Source: Caulobacter sp. S45 (GTDB lineage Bacteria > Pseudomonadota > Alphaproteobacteria > Caulobacterales > Caulobacteraceae). Taken from it: a DNA stretch of 64,000 nt. The stretch covers positions 2,637,812 to 2,701,811 of the forward strand of contig NZ_LMUL01000014.1 in assembly GCF_009765965.1 (NCBI RefSeq), written 5' to 3'. The notes under the pieces were generated by a model, which worked only from the letters and a program-made list of their open reading frames with translations, was not told the DNA's origin and made no database searches. This document shows positions 9,626 to 18,446 of the stretch, piece after piece. Position numbers and translations under genes: made by a program. Within the stretch, counting starts at the first letter, position 1, and the number at the start of each line of letters is the position of its first letter.

Positions 9626-12055
9626 TTAGCGCGCCCCCGGCGCCGTGATCTCCAGATCCGCGCTTTTCAGCTCCACCGAGTTCGGGCCGGACGAGACCAC
9701 CATCGGCCCCGGCTCGTTGACGTCCTTCATCTCCAGGTTCCAGAAGGCGAAGTCGGCGGGTGTCAGTTCGAAGTCCACCGTGCGCCGCTCGCCGGGTTTC
9801 AGACTCACCCGTTGGAAGCGCTTCAGTTCCAGCACCGGCTGGGTGACCGAGGCGACCGGACGGTGGATGTAGAGCTGCACCACCTCGTCGCCTTCACGTG
9901 CACCAGTGTTCGTCACGTCCACCTGCACCTTGACCGGCTGGTCGGCGCGCACCTGGGGCGAGGACAGGCGTGGCGGGGAGATGTCGAAACGCGTGTAGCT
10001 GAGCCCGTAGCCGAACGGGTAGAGCGGCTTGGTGGTGTCGAACAGATATCCCCGTCGCGCGGTCGGCTTGTAGTTGTAGTAGATCGGCAATTGGCCCACT
10101 GAACGGGCGATGGACACCGGCAGCTTGCCGCTGGGATCGGCCCGGCCGAACAGCACGTCGGCCACCCCATGGCCGGTCTCCTGGCCCAGATACCAGCCCT
10201 CGACCAGGGCGTCGGCGCGTTCGGCCAACAGGTTGACCGACAGCGGCCGGCCGTTCAGCAGCAGCACCACGGTGGGCTTGTGCAGGTCGAAGATGGCCTT
10301 GGCCAGATCGTTCTGCTGGCCGACCAGGTCGAGGTCGTCGCGGTCGCCCAGGTGGTTGTCGGCCCAGGCTTCGCGACTGGTCTGCTCGTTGTCGCCGAGC
10401 ACCAGCAGCACCACGTCGGACTTTTTCGCCACCTCGACGGCCTCGGCGATGCGCCGCGTGTTTTCGGCCGGGTCGGCGAGCTTCACCGCGTCCGATGCCC
10501 AGGCGTGGCCTTCGGTGATGCGGTCGCCCTCGGCGTAGCTGACGGTGAAACCCGCGCCGCCATGCGCCTTGGCTTCCTCCTGCATGGCCTCCAGCACGCC
10601 CACGACGTGGCGCGGGACGTCGCTGTAGCCGCCGATCGGGGACGTCTTGGCGTTAGGGCCGATCACGGCCAGCCTGCCGACCTTGGTCGGGTCGAGGGGC
10701 AGCAGGCCCCTGTCGTTCTTCAGCAGCACCATGGCTTCGCGCGCCGCCTGTCGGGCCAGCGCCACCGCATCGGGCGTGGCGGTGCGGCCTTCGGCCAGGG
10801 CGGCGTCGACATAGGGGTGCTCGAACAGGCCGGACTCGAACTTCATCGCCAGGATGTGGCGGACGGCCGTATCGATCTGGGCCATCTGGACCTTGCCGGC
10901 CTTCACCAGGGCCGGCAGGCGGGCGTAGGCCTCGCCGTCGGGCAGCTCCAGGTCCATCCCTGCGTCGAGCGCCCGCACAGCCGCGCCGTCCAGGTCGGCG
11001 GCGATGTGGTGGCGGGTGATCAGCTCCTTGATGGCGAAGTAGTCGCTGGTGGTCGCGCCCTTGAAGCCGAACTCGCCGCGCAGCACGTCGGTCAGCAGCC
11101 AGCGGCTGGCCGAGGACGGGACCCCGTCGATCTCGTTGTAGGAGGGCATGACCGCCTGGATCGGCAGGGCGGCGATGGCGCGCTGGAACGGCGGGAAGAA
11201 GTTCTCGCGCAGCGTCCGCTCCGAGATTTCGGCCGGGCCGACATTGGTGCCGTTCTCCGGCTGGCCGTGGCCGGTGAAGTGCTTGAGCGTGGCGAACACC
11301 TTGTCGTTGGCCAGCGGCAGCGTATCGCCCTGGAAGCCGCGGATCGCCGCGATCCCCATGGTCCCGACCAGATAGGGGTCTTCGCCATAGGTCTCCTCGA
11401 TCCGGCCCCAGCGCGGCTCGCGCGCCACGTCGACCACCGGCGCCAGCGCGATCTGCGTGCCCCGCGCGCGCATCTCGCGGGCGGCGACGCTGAACACGCG
11501 GGTCAGCAGGTCGGGGTCCCAGGTGCTGGCCAGGCCGATGGCCTGGGGGAAGCTGGTGGCGTCCGGCGCGACATAGCCGTGCAGCCCCTCCTCGTGCATC
11601 AGCAGCGGGATGCCCAGCCGGGTGTGCTCCACCGCCCAGTGCTGGGCGGCGTTGGTGTAGTCGGCGGTCTCCCTGGGGCCGCGCCCGGGGGCCTGGTCCG
11701 AAGCGCCGGCCGCGCCGTTGTCGCTTCCCGCCGTCTTCACCCCGCGTCGATCGGAGGGGCGGCTGATCTCGCCGAGGCCGTTGGGGAAGGCCTGCTCCGC
11801 CCGTTCCAGCGAGAACTGGCCCTGGGGGGTCTGGATCAAGTCCTTGCGTTCCCAGACGCCGGTCATCTGGGCGACCTTCTCCTCCAGCGTCATGCGCGCG
11901 AGCAGGTCGTCGACGCGTTTGGCGATGGGCTGGCGGGGGTCCTTGTAGAGCGGCGCTCCCGCCGATTGCGCCATGGCGGCCAACGGGCCGGCGGCGATGG
12001 AAAGATACAGCGCCAGCGCGAGCGGCGCGCGCCGCCGGGAAGGGAGACGGGTCAT
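9626..12055 (-). CDS. GH3 beta-glucosidase / beta-xylosidase
   Basis: Exo-acting family GH3 hydrolase, 809 residues, with a Sec signal peptide ending near MAQS (residue 31). The N-terminal TIM barrel bears the nucleophile Asp338 in GATTSDYFA, after KHFTGHG and MPSYNEIDG motifs. The alpha/beta sandwich and a C-terminal fibronectin-III-like domain (about residues 700-800) follow. The operon context favours xylo-oligosaccharides, but beta-glucosidase activity is possible. The ATG at 12055 is preferred over an upstream in-frame start because the signal peptide (MTRLPSRRRAPLALALYLS) begins there. It lies 31 bp downstream of the sugar porter. Confidence 0.93.
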   Translation of the reverse strand: MTRLPSRRRAPLALALYLSIAAGPLAAMAQSAGAPLYKDPRQPIAKRVDDLLARMTLEEKVAQMTGVWERKDLIQTPQGQFSLERAEQAFPNGLGEISRPSDRRGVKTAGSDNGAAGASDQAPGRGPRETADYTNAAQHWAVEHTRLGIPLLMHEEGLHGYVAPDATSFPQAIGLASTWDPDLLTRVFSVAAREMRARGTQIALAPVVDVAREPRWGRIEETYGEDPYLVGTMGIAAIRGFQGDTLPLANDKVFATLKHFTGHGQPENGTNVGPAEISERTLRENFFPPFQRAIAALPIQAVMPSYNEIDGVPSSASRWLLTDVLRGEFGFKGATTSDYFAIKELITRHHIAADLDGAAVRALDAGMDLELPDGEAYARLPALVKAGKVQMAQIDTAVRHILAMKFESGLFEHPYVDAALAEGRTATPDAVALARQAAREAMVLLKNDRGLLPLDPTKVGRLAVIGPNAKTSPIGGYSDVPRHVVGVLEAMQEEAKAHGGAGFTVSYAEGDRITEGHAWASDAVKLADPAENTRRIAEAVEVAKKSDVVLLVLGDNEQTSREAWADNHLGDRDDLDLVGQQNDLAKAIFDLHKPTVVLLLNGRPLSVNLLAERADALVEGWYLGQETGHGVADVLFGRADPSGKLPVSIARSVGQLPIYYNYKPTARRGYLFDTTKPLYPFGYGLSYTRFDISPPRLSSPQVRADQPVKVQVDVTNTGAREGDEVVQLYIHRPVASVTQPVLELKRFQRVSLKPGERRTVDFELTPADFAFWNLEMKDVNEPGPMVVSSGPNSVELKSADLEITAPGAR

Positions 12056-12086
12056 GGACTCGCTTTCGAGGTCTTTTGCGGAGGGG

Positions 12087-13532
12087 TTAGCCGACCATCT
12101 CTTCGAGCTCGCGCCCACGGGTCTCGTGCACCAGCTTGCGGACGAAGAAGAACGAGACGAGCGCGCTCAGCGCATAGAAGCCGTAGGTGATCACCAGACC
12201 CAACGAGACCTGCATCACCGGGAAGCTGACGGTGATCAGGAAGTTGGCGATCCACTGCGCCCCGCCCGCCACCGCCAGGCCGGAGCCGCGGATCTGGTTG
12301 GGGAACATCTCGCCCAGCATGACCCACATCACCGGGCCCCAGCTCATGTTGAACAGCACCACGTAAGCGTTGGCGCTGACCAGGGCGAGCAGGCCCATGG
12401 CGTGGGGCAGCTGCACCTGGCCGTGCTGCAGGGTCGCGGTGGAGAAGGCGAAGGCGACCAGGGCGAGGGTCACGGCCATACCGGCCGAGCCAATCGACAG
12501 CAGCGGCTTGCGGCCGATCTTGTCGATCAGGCCCATGGCGGCGAAGCAGGCCAGGATCGAGAGCGCGCCGGACAGGATGTTGATCAGCAGCGAGTCGTTC
12601 TCGCTGAAACCGACCGACTGCCACAGCACCGCGCCGTAGTAGAACACGATGTTGATGCCGACGAGTTGCTGGAACACCGCCAGCCCGATCCCGACCCAGA
12701 CGATGGGGCGCACCTTGCCGGCGGTCTTGTCGTAAAGGTCCGACAGCTTGGGCCGGTGGTGGTCCTTGGCCAGGCTGCTGCGGATGCTGGCGACCTTGCC
12801 GGGCGCGGCCTCGGCGCCGATCAGGCGGGCGAGCACGGCCTCGGCCTCGGCGTCACGGCCCTTGGCGACCAGGAAGCGGGGGCTTTCGGGGATGGCCAGC
12901 AGGCTGAGCAGGAAGACGCCGGCCGGAATCACCTGGACCCAGAACATCCAGCGCCAGGCAGGATGGCCGAACAGCTCGGCGGTGGAGCTGCCCGCCCAGC
13001 GCGACAGCAGGTAGTTGACCAGGAAGGCGCCGGTCAGCCCGGTGATGATCATCACCTGCTGCACGCTCGACAGTCGGCCGCGGATCGAGGCCGGGGTCAC
13101 CTCGCTGATATAGACCGGGGTCAGCACGCTGGCCGCGCCCACACCCAGGCCGCCGACAAAGCGCGCCACGATGAAGATCGCGGAAGACCCCGCCGCGCCG
13201 GCCGCCAGCGCGCTCAGCACGAACAGGGCGGCCGCCGCGATCATCACGCTGCGCCGGCCGAACACGTCCGCCAGCCGTCCGGCCGCGAACGCGCCCACCG
13301 CGCAGCCGATCAGGATGGCGCCGACATTGACCCCGGTCCCGAGCTTGGACAGGCCGAAGGCGTGCTCCAGCCCCTGCTGGGTGCCGTTGATGACCCCACT
13401 GTCGTAGCCGAACATGAAGCCGCCGAGCGTGGCCACCGCCACGATGGCCAGCACGAAGGCCATGTTGACCTTCTCGAGCGGACCCGTCGCGTCCAGCGCC
13501 TCGTTCGAGGCGACATGCGTCATTCCAGCCAT
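12087..13532 (-). CDS. Sugar porter of the MFS (xylose:H+ symporter-like)
   Basis: Inner-membrane major facilitator of the sugar porter family, 481 residues with about 12 membrane segments. Visible signatures are GFMFGYDSGVINGT in helix 1, GRLADVFGRRSVM after helix 2, PESPRFLVAKGR at the mid-loop and the final helix leading to ETRGRELEEM. XylE-like import of D-xylose is the likely role, given that it heads the GH3-GH10-GH43 operon and lies next to the xyl genes; other pentoses or glucose cannot be excluded. The ATG at 13532 or a second one at 13523 could be used. An operator-promoter lies at 13609-13641. Confidence 0.88.
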   Translation of the reverse strand: MAGMTHVASNEALDATGPLEKVNMAFVLAIVAVATLGGFMFGYDSGVINGTQQGLEHAFGLSKLGTGVNVGAILIGCAVGAFAAGRLADVFGRRSVMIAAAALFVLSALAAGAAGSSAIFIVARFVGGLGVGAASVLTPVYISEVTPASIRGRLSSVQQVMIITGLTGAFLVNYLLSRWAGSSTAELFGHPAWRWMFWVQVIPAGVFLLSLLAIPESPRFLVAKGRDAEAEAVLARLIGAEAAPGKVASIRSSLAKDHHRPKLSDLYDKTAGKVRPIVWVGIGLAVFQQLVGINIVFYYGAVLWQSVGFSENDSLLINILSGALSILACFAAMGLIDKIGRKPLLSIGSAGMAVTLALVAFAFSTATLQHGQVQLPHAMGLLALVSANAYVVLFNMSWGPVMWVMLGEMFPNQIRGSGLAVAGGAQWIANFLITVSFPVMQVSLGLVITYGFYALSALVSFFFVRKLVHETRGRELEEMVG

Positions 13533-13608
13533 TGGCGTCCGTTCCCTGAGCCGTGATGGCCCGCGTTTCCTCGTCGTGACGGTCTTCGCCGCCTATCGGT
13601 CTTGTGCG

Positions 13609-13641
13609 TTATGTTAGCGCAAACATAATTCTCATAGTCAA
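13609..13641 (-). promoter_or_regulatory. Promoter-operator of the porter-GH3-GH10-GH43 operon
   Basis: A near-perfect 20-bp palindrome at 13609-13628 (TTATGTTAGC then GCAAACATAA, one mismatch) resembles a LacI-family site. On the minus strand a TTGACT -35 box (13636-13641) lies 17 bp from GCTAAC (13613-13618), so the palindrome covers the -10 region. This arrangement fits repression. An alternative -35 (TTGACC) lies slightly upstream. Confidence 0.6.
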
Positions 13642-13648
13642 GCTGCGG

Positions 13649-15433
13649 TCAATGGTTGTGCCGGGGGGGCTTCGCGGCCACCCCGCGATATTTGACCGCC
13701 ATTTCCATTACCGCGCCCGTGTCGAGCTGTCCCACGGTTGAGCGATAAAGCTCTTCCCAAGGCGTGTGGCTCTCGGGAACCAGCGGCAGGCCATCGGCCT
13801 TGCGGCGTTCGATCTCCGCATCGCCCACCAGCATGTCGCACCGTCCCGCTTTCAGGTCGATGCGGATGAGGTCGCCGGTACGCAGCCAGGCCAGGCCGCC
13901 GCCTATAGCGCTTTCCGGCGCCGCATTCAGGATCGAGGGGCTGTCGGAAGTGCCGGACTGGCGGCCGTCGCCCAGCGTCGGCAGGCTGGTGATCCCGCGC
14001 TTCAGCAGGGCGTCGGGCGGCTGCATGTTGACCACCTCGGCCGAACCGGGCCAGCCGATCGGGCCAGAGCCGCGGATCACCAGGATGGTGCGCTCGTCGA
14101 TCCCCAGCGACGGGTCGTTGATGCGGTCGTGATAATCGTCGGACCCGTCGAAAACCACCGCCTTGCCTTCGAACACATCCGGATGGGCGGGGTCGTCGAG
14201 GTAGCGGGCGCGGAACTCCTCGGAGATCACGCTGATCTTCATGATGGCGAAGTCGAACAGGTTGCCCGACATCACCAGGAAGCCCGCCGCCGGCTGGATC
14301 GGCGTGTCGTAGGCGGTGATCACCTCGCGGTCGCGGCTCTCCAGCCCCTTGATGTTCTGGGCCAGGGTATGGCCGGTGACGGTCATGGCGTCGCCGTAGA
14401 GTCGACCGGCGTCCATCAATTCGCACAACACCGCCGGCACCCCGCCCGCGCGATGGAAGCGCTCGCCCAGGTATTTTCCCGCCGGCTGCATGTTGACCAG
14501 CAGCGGTACATCCAGGCCGTATTCGGTCCAGTCGCCGGGCTTCAGCGTCACCCCGGCGTGGCGGGCGATGGCGGCCAGATGCGGCTGGGCGTTGGTCGAT
14601 CCGCCGAGCGCCGCGATCGCCGCCACCGCGTTCAGGAAGGCCGGGCGGGTCAGGATGTCGGAGGGGCGCAGGTCCTCGTAGGCCATCTCGACGATGCGCC
14701 GCCCGGTCTCGTAGGCGATCTGGCCGCGCTCGCGATAGGGGGCGGGGATGGCCGCGCAGCCGGGCAGCGACATGCCCAGCACCTCGGCCACGGCGTTCAT
14801 GGTCGAGGCGGTGCCCATGGTGTTGCAGTGGCCGAGCGAGGGGGCCGAGGCCGCCGCCGTCTCCAGGAATTCCTGCTCGTCGATCAGGCCAGCCGCCAGC
14901 TTGCGGCGCGAGCGCCAGATCGCCGTACCCGACCCCGCCAGCTCGCCGTCGTGCCAGCCGTCCAGCATCGGCCCGCCCGACAGCACGATGGCGGGGATAT
15001 CCACGGTGGAGGCGGCCATGATCCCGGCCGGCGTGGTCTTGTCGCAGCCGGTGGTTAGCACCACCGCGTCGATCGGGTAGCCGTAGAGGATCTCCACCAA
15101 GCCGAGATAGGCCAGGTTGCGGTCGAGCGCGGCGGTCGGTCGGCGGCAGTTCTCGAAGATCGGGTGGACCGGGAACTCCATCGGGATACCGCCGGCGTCG
15201 CGGATACCGTCGCGGACCCGCCGGGCCAGCTCGACGTGCACCCGGTTGCAGGGGGTCAGGTCGCCGCCGGTCTGGGCGATGCCGATGATGGGACGGCCGG
15301 ACCGAAGCTCCTTCAGCGTCAGGCCGTAGTTCATGAACCGCTCCAGATACAGGGCGGCCATGTCGGCGCGGTGGGGCGCGTCGAACCAGTCCTGCGAGCG
15401 GAAGCGGCGGGCGGGCTTGGTGGAGTCAGTCAA
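13649..15433 (-). CDS. xylD: D-xylonate dehydratase (IlvD/Edd family)
   Basis: Iron-sulfur dehydratase, 594 residues, converting D-xylonate to 2-keto-3-deoxy-D-xylonate in the Weimberg pathway. The sequence is very close, from memory, to the Caulobacter xylonate dehydratase: RRFRSQDWFD, IIGIAQTGGDLTPCNR, GGIPMEFPVHPIFENCRRP, LTTGCDKTTPAGIMA, SLGHCNTMGTASTMN and a C terminus ending RHNH. The three cluster-ligand cysteines sit in TPCNR, TGCDK and GHCNT. The start is a TTG at 15433 inside an 8-bp overlap with xylC. The next ATG is 24 codons further and would remove conserved residues, so TTG is preferred. It is the last gene of xylX-B-C-D. Confidence 0.95.
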   Translation of the reverse strand: MTDSTKPARRFRSQDWFDAPHRADMAALYLERFMNYGLTLKELRSGRPIIGIAQTGGDLTPCNRVHVELARRVRDGIRDAGGIPMEFPVHPIFENCRRPTAALDRNLAYLGLVEILYGYPIDAVVLTTGCDKTTPAGIMAASTVDIPAIVLSGGPMLDGWHDGELAGSGTAIWRSRRKLAAGLIDEQEFLETAAASAPSLGHCNTMGTASTMNAVAEVLGMSLPGCAAIPAPYRERGQIAYETGRRIVEMAYEDLRPSDILTRPAFLNAVAAIAALGGSTNAQPHLAAIARHAGVTLKPGDWTEYGLDVPLLVNMQPAGKYLGERFHRAGGVPAVLCELMDAGRLYGDAMTVTGHTLAQNIKGLESRDREVITAYDTPIQPAAGFLVMSGNLFDFAIMKISVISEEFRARYLDDPAHPDVFEGKAVVFDGSDDYHDRINDPSLGIDERTILVIRGSGPIGWPGSAEVVNMQPPDALLKRGITSLPTLGDGRQSGTSDSPSILNAAPESAIGGGLAWLRTGDLIRIDLKAGRCDMLVGDAEIERRKADGLPLVPESHTPWEELYRSTVGQLDTGAVMEMAVKYRGVAAKPPRHNH

Positions 15434-16331
15434 GGCGCAACTCCGCTTGCGGCAGTCCTGGAACGTCGACGGTGAAGCTGAACAGGCCGCCGGCCTGGGG
15501 TTGGGCCGCGCGCTCGGCCGTGTCCAGCCCCTTCCAGGCGGTGGTGGCGTAGACGGTCTTCAGGTCGTCGCCGCCGAAGGTCGGCTTGGTGACGTTGGCG
15601 CAGGGGAAGCGGACCTGGGCCAGCAGCTCGCCGGTGGGCGCATAGCGGCGCAGGCCCCAACCGCCGAACAGGCCGGTCCACACGCAGCCCTCCGCGTCGA
15701 CCGCCGGACCATCCGGATAGCCCGCCCCGTCCTCGATCGCGGCGAACACCCGCCGGTTGGAGACATTCCCGTCCTGGCCGAGGTCGAAGGCGTAGATCAG
15801 CCGGCCGAGCGTGTCGGTGTGATAGAGCACGCCGCCGTCCGGGCTGAAGGCCGGTCCGTTGGTGATGACGTAGTTCCAGTCCACCGCCACCGGCGCCCCG
15901 CGCGCCTCCAGCCGGTACAGCGCGCCGCTGGAGGCGGTCTCGAGGTCGTGCATCGACCCGAACCAGAGCCGACCTTGCGCATCCACGCAGCCGTCGTTCA
16001 GCCGGTTGTCCGGCAGATGCGCCTCGACCGTCGACAGCAGGGTGAAGGCGCCGCTCTTCGGGTTGAACCTGTGCAGCCCGGTCTTCAGCCCGACCAGCCA
16101 GCCACCGCCGGCGATGGGGGCCAGGAAGCTCGGGTTCGACGGCGCGTCCCACGACCGGCGTGCGCCGGACACGGTGTCGAGGCGATGGATGCGCCGACCC
16201 TTGATGTCGACGAACCAGACCGCCTGCTCGGCCGCCGACCAGACCGGGCCTTCGCCCAGCTCGGCGCCCACGTCCCAGACGCAGTCGGGTTGCGCGACGT
16301 CGGCGATGGCGGGGCTAAGGCCGGCCGGCAT
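15426..16331 (-). CDS. xylC: Xylonolactonase (SMP-30/gluconolactonase family)
   Basis: Six-bladed propeller lactonase of 301 residues that opens D-xylonolactone to D-xylonate. Family features are LGEGPVWSA near the N terminus with the metal-binding Glu, DNRLNDGCVDAQGRLWFG, ITNGPAFSPDGGVLYHTDT and YPDGPAVDAEGCVW. The ATG at 16331 gives the normal family length; it lies 2 bp after the xylB stop. Its stop overlaps the xylD TTG by 8 bp, so xylB, xylC and xylD look translationally coupled. A longer in-frame extension upstream only reads through xylB in another frame. Confidence 0.92.
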   Translation of the reverse strand: MPAGLSPAIADVAQPDCVWDVGAELGEGPVWSAAEQAVWFVDIKGRRIHRLDTVSGARRSWDAPSNPSFLAPIAGGGWLVGLKTGLHRFNPKSGAFTLLSTVEAHLPDNRLNDGCVDAQGRLWFGSMHDLETASSGALYRLEARGAPVAVDWNYVITNGPAFSPDGGVLYHTDTLGRLIYAFDLGQDGNVSNRRVFAAIEDGAGYPDGPAVDAEGCVWTGLFGGWGLRRYAPTGELLAQVRFPCANVTKPTFGGDDLKTVYATTAWKGLDTAERAAQPQAGGLFSFTVDVPGLPQAELRLD

Positions 16332-16333
16332 GC

Positions 16334-17101
16334 TCAGCGCCAGCCCGCGTCGATCCAGTATTCGTGGCCGGTGCACATGCGCGCGTCGTCGGAGGCCAGG
16401 AACATCACCAGCGAGGCGACGTGGGAGGGGTCGATGCGGCCCTTCAGGCACTGGGCGGCGACGATCTCGGCCTCGCCTTCGGGCGTGTACCACTTCATCT
16501 GGCGCGGGGTCTTGACGTTGCCGGGCGCGATGCAGACCACCCGCGTCCCGTCCGGTCCCAGCTCGCGGGCCAGCGCGCGGGTCATGCCCTCGATACCGGC
16601 CTTGGCGGTCTCGTAGAGCACTAGGTCGGGCAGGCCCAAGTGCCAGGAGATCGAGCCGAAGTTGATGATCACCCCGCCGCCGGCCGCCTTCATCCCTGGC
16701 GCGACGGCCTGGGCGCAGAACAGCATGTGGCGCAGGTTGACGTTGATCCGGTCATCCCAATAGGCGGGCGTGACCTGGGCCAGGGTGTGGCGGTCGTCGT
16801 TGCCGGCGTTGTTCACCAGCACCTCGACCGGGCCGATCTCCTGCTCGATCTGGGCGAAGGTCGTCTTCAGCGCGCCCAGGTCGGTCAGGTCGCAGGCGAG
16901 GAAGCGCGGGGCGACAGGGGCGTCGGCGAACCGGGCGACGAGGGCGCGAGAGTCCGCCTCGGCCACGTCCAGGAACACCACCTGGGCGCCTTGGCGCACG
17001 AAACCTTCCACCAGGCCGGCCCCAATGCCGGACCCGCCGCCGGTGACCACCACCCGCTTGCCCTTGAGACTGGGATAGATGGCCGAGGAGGACGAACTCA
17101 T
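16334..17101 (-). CDS. xylB: D-xylose 1-dehydrogenase (short-chain dehydrogenase)
   Basis: NAD-dependent SDR of 255 residues oxidising D-xylose to xylonolactone, first step of the Weimberg pathway. It has the cofactor motif VVVTGGGSGIGAG, LVNNAGNDDRH, catalytic Ser in FGSISWHLG and the YETAK Tyr/Lys pair. It ends CTGHEYWIDAGWR, as I remember for Caulobacter XylB. The ATG at 17101 matches the known N terminus (MSS..AIYPSLKGKRV) and follows an AGGGG site. An in-frame GTG at 17185, overlapping the xylX stop by 4 bp, would add 28 residues and cannot be excluded. Confidence 0.95.
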   Translation of the reverse strand: MSSSSSAIYPSLKGKRVVVTGGGSGIGAGLVEGFVRQGAQVVFLDVAEADSRALVARFADAPVAPRFLACDLTDLGALKTTFAQIEQEIGPVEVLVNNAGNDDRHTLAQVTPAYWDDRINVNLRHMLFCAQAVAPGMKAAGGGVIINFGSISWHLGLPDLVLYETAKAGIEGMTRALARELGPDGTRVVCIAPGNVKTPRQMKWYTPEGEAEIVAAQCLKGRIDPSHVASLVMFLASDDARMCTGHEYWIDAGWR

Positions 17102-17181
17102 CGGCGCGACCCCTGCGCCAGCGCCTGGGTGTTGAACATCGCCGCCATGCGGGTCCTTCTCGTGAAGCATCGCGATCTCGC

Positions 17182-18348
17182 TCACGCGACCGCCTCGGGT
17201 GCGCGCGCCGAAAGCAGGCCGCGTGCGGCCAGGTTGCGCATCAGCTCGCCGATGCCGAACCGCCAGGGCGGTGCGGCGTCGCAGTTGACGACCTTGTTCT
17301 CCAGCACGCCGAGCCGCTCGTTGGAGACGCGCACGATGTCGCCGGTCTTGTGGGTGAAGCCCTCGCCGGGCGCCCCGCGATCCTCGATGGGCGCGAACAT
17401 GGTGCCGAGGAACAGCGCGAAGCCGTCCGGATACTGGTGGTGCTTGCTCAGCGTCTGGCCGACCAGCTCCAGCGGGTCGCGGCTGATCAGCTCCATCGAG
17501 CTGGAGCCCTCGAGCCGGAAGTTATCCTGGCCCTCCACCTCCAGCCGGACCACGGCCTTGCGCACGTCGTCCAGGGTGTAGTCGCCGTCGAACAGGCGGA
17601 TGAACGGGCCGATGGCGCAGGAGGCGTTGTTGTCCTTGGCCTTGCCGAGCAGGAGAGCGCTGCGGCCCTCAATGTCGCGCAGGTTGACGTCGTTGCCGAG
17701 CGCCGCGCCGCGCACCTGGCCGGTCGTGTCGACAGCCAGCACGATTTCCGGCTCGGGATTGTTCCAGGCGCTGTCGCTACGCACGCCGACATAGTCGCCC
17801 CAGCCGACGGTCGACAGGGTCGGCGACTTGGTGAAGATCTCCGCGTCGGGCCCGATCGCCACCTCCAGGTACTGCGACCACAGGCCGTCGGCGATCAGGG
17901 CGGTCTTCAGCTTGGCGGCCTCGGGCGAACCCGGCTTCACCGTGCGCAGGTCCGAGCCGACCCGGTCGCGCAGGGCGTCGCGGATGGCCTGGGCCTGGCC
18001 GGCGTCGCCGCGCGCACGCTCCTCGATCACCCGCTCCACTGCAGAGACCGCGAAGGTGACGCCGCTGGCCTTCACGCACTGCAGGTCGAAGGGGGACAGC
18101 AGGCGGCGCGCGGTGCGGTCGCCATCGCTCCAGGCCGGGGCGAACTCGAAATCCTCCACCGGGCCGAGGTCGCGCCCTCGGACCTCGAGCAGGTCGGCGC
18201 GGGCTAGAAGCTCGGCGGTGGTCGGGGCGATGGCGGAAACGTCCTGCACCCGTCCGTTGCGCACGAGCACAGGCGTCGGGCCTTCGGGAACGGCGATGCG
18301 GCCGAGCAGGACCGCGTCACGCCAATCGGCCGGAAGATGTTGAATCAT
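17182..18348 (-). CDS. xylX: 2-keto-3-deoxy-D-xylonate dehydratase (FAH-fold family)
   Basis: Fumarylacetoacetate-hydrolase-fold enzyme of 388 residues, expected to convert 2-keto-3-deoxyxylonate to alpha-ketoglutarate semialdehyde. Fold motifs include the metal-ligand region WNNPEPEIVLAVD, VRGAALGNDVNLRDIEGRSA, KAKDNNASCAIGP and LFLGTMFAP. It is the first gene of the operon, as in Caulobacter crescentus xylXABCD, but it is followed directly by xylB, so xylA is missing. A promoter-operator lies at 18404-18441. The identification is firm from both sequence and neighbours. Confidence 0.94.
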   Translation of the reverse strand: MIQHLPADWRDAVLLGRIAVPEGPTPVLVRNGRVQDVSAIAPTTAELLARADLLEVRGRDLGPVEDFEFAPAWSDGDRTARRLLSPFDLQCVKASGVTFAVSAVERVIEERARGDAGQAQAIRDALRDRVGSDLRTVKPGSPEAAKLKTALIADGLWSQYLEVAIGPDAEIFTKSPTLSTVGWGDYVGVRSDSAWNNPEPEIVLAVDTTGQVRGAALGNDVNLRDIEGRSALLLGKAKDNNASCAIGPFIRLFDGDYTLDDVRKAVVRLEVEGQDNFRLEGSSSMELISRDPLELVGQTLSKHHQYPDGFALFLGTMFAPIEDRGAPGEGFTHKTGDIVRVSNERLGVLENKVVNCDAAPPWRFGIGELMRNLAARGLLSARAPEAVA

Positions 18349-18403
18349 GACCTGCTCTGGAAAGGCTTGAACCGAGGATGGCGAGAGAAACCACCCTGAA
18401 CTC

Positions 18404-18441
18404 TGATAGCGCTAACCTCGCCTGCCGTCATGAGATGTCAA
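18404..18441 (-). promoter_or_regulatory. xylX promoter-operator
   Basis: On the minus strand, a perfect TTGACA (-35, at 18436-18441) is followed after 17 bp by AGGTTA, which runs into the palindrome at 18404-18417 (plus strand TGATAGCGCTAACC, core TAGCGCTA). The operator sits at or just after the -10 box. Caulobacter xylose-inducible promoters controlled by XylR are recalled to share this kind of core. Confidence 0.7.
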
Positions 18442-18446
18442 CTGCT

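Noticed and set aside
10169-12190. A 673-codon plus-strand frame opposite the GH3 gene
   Set aside because: Composition (His, Arg, Gly, Val rich, no domain) is typical of antisense shadow; the minus strand gene has full family motifs.
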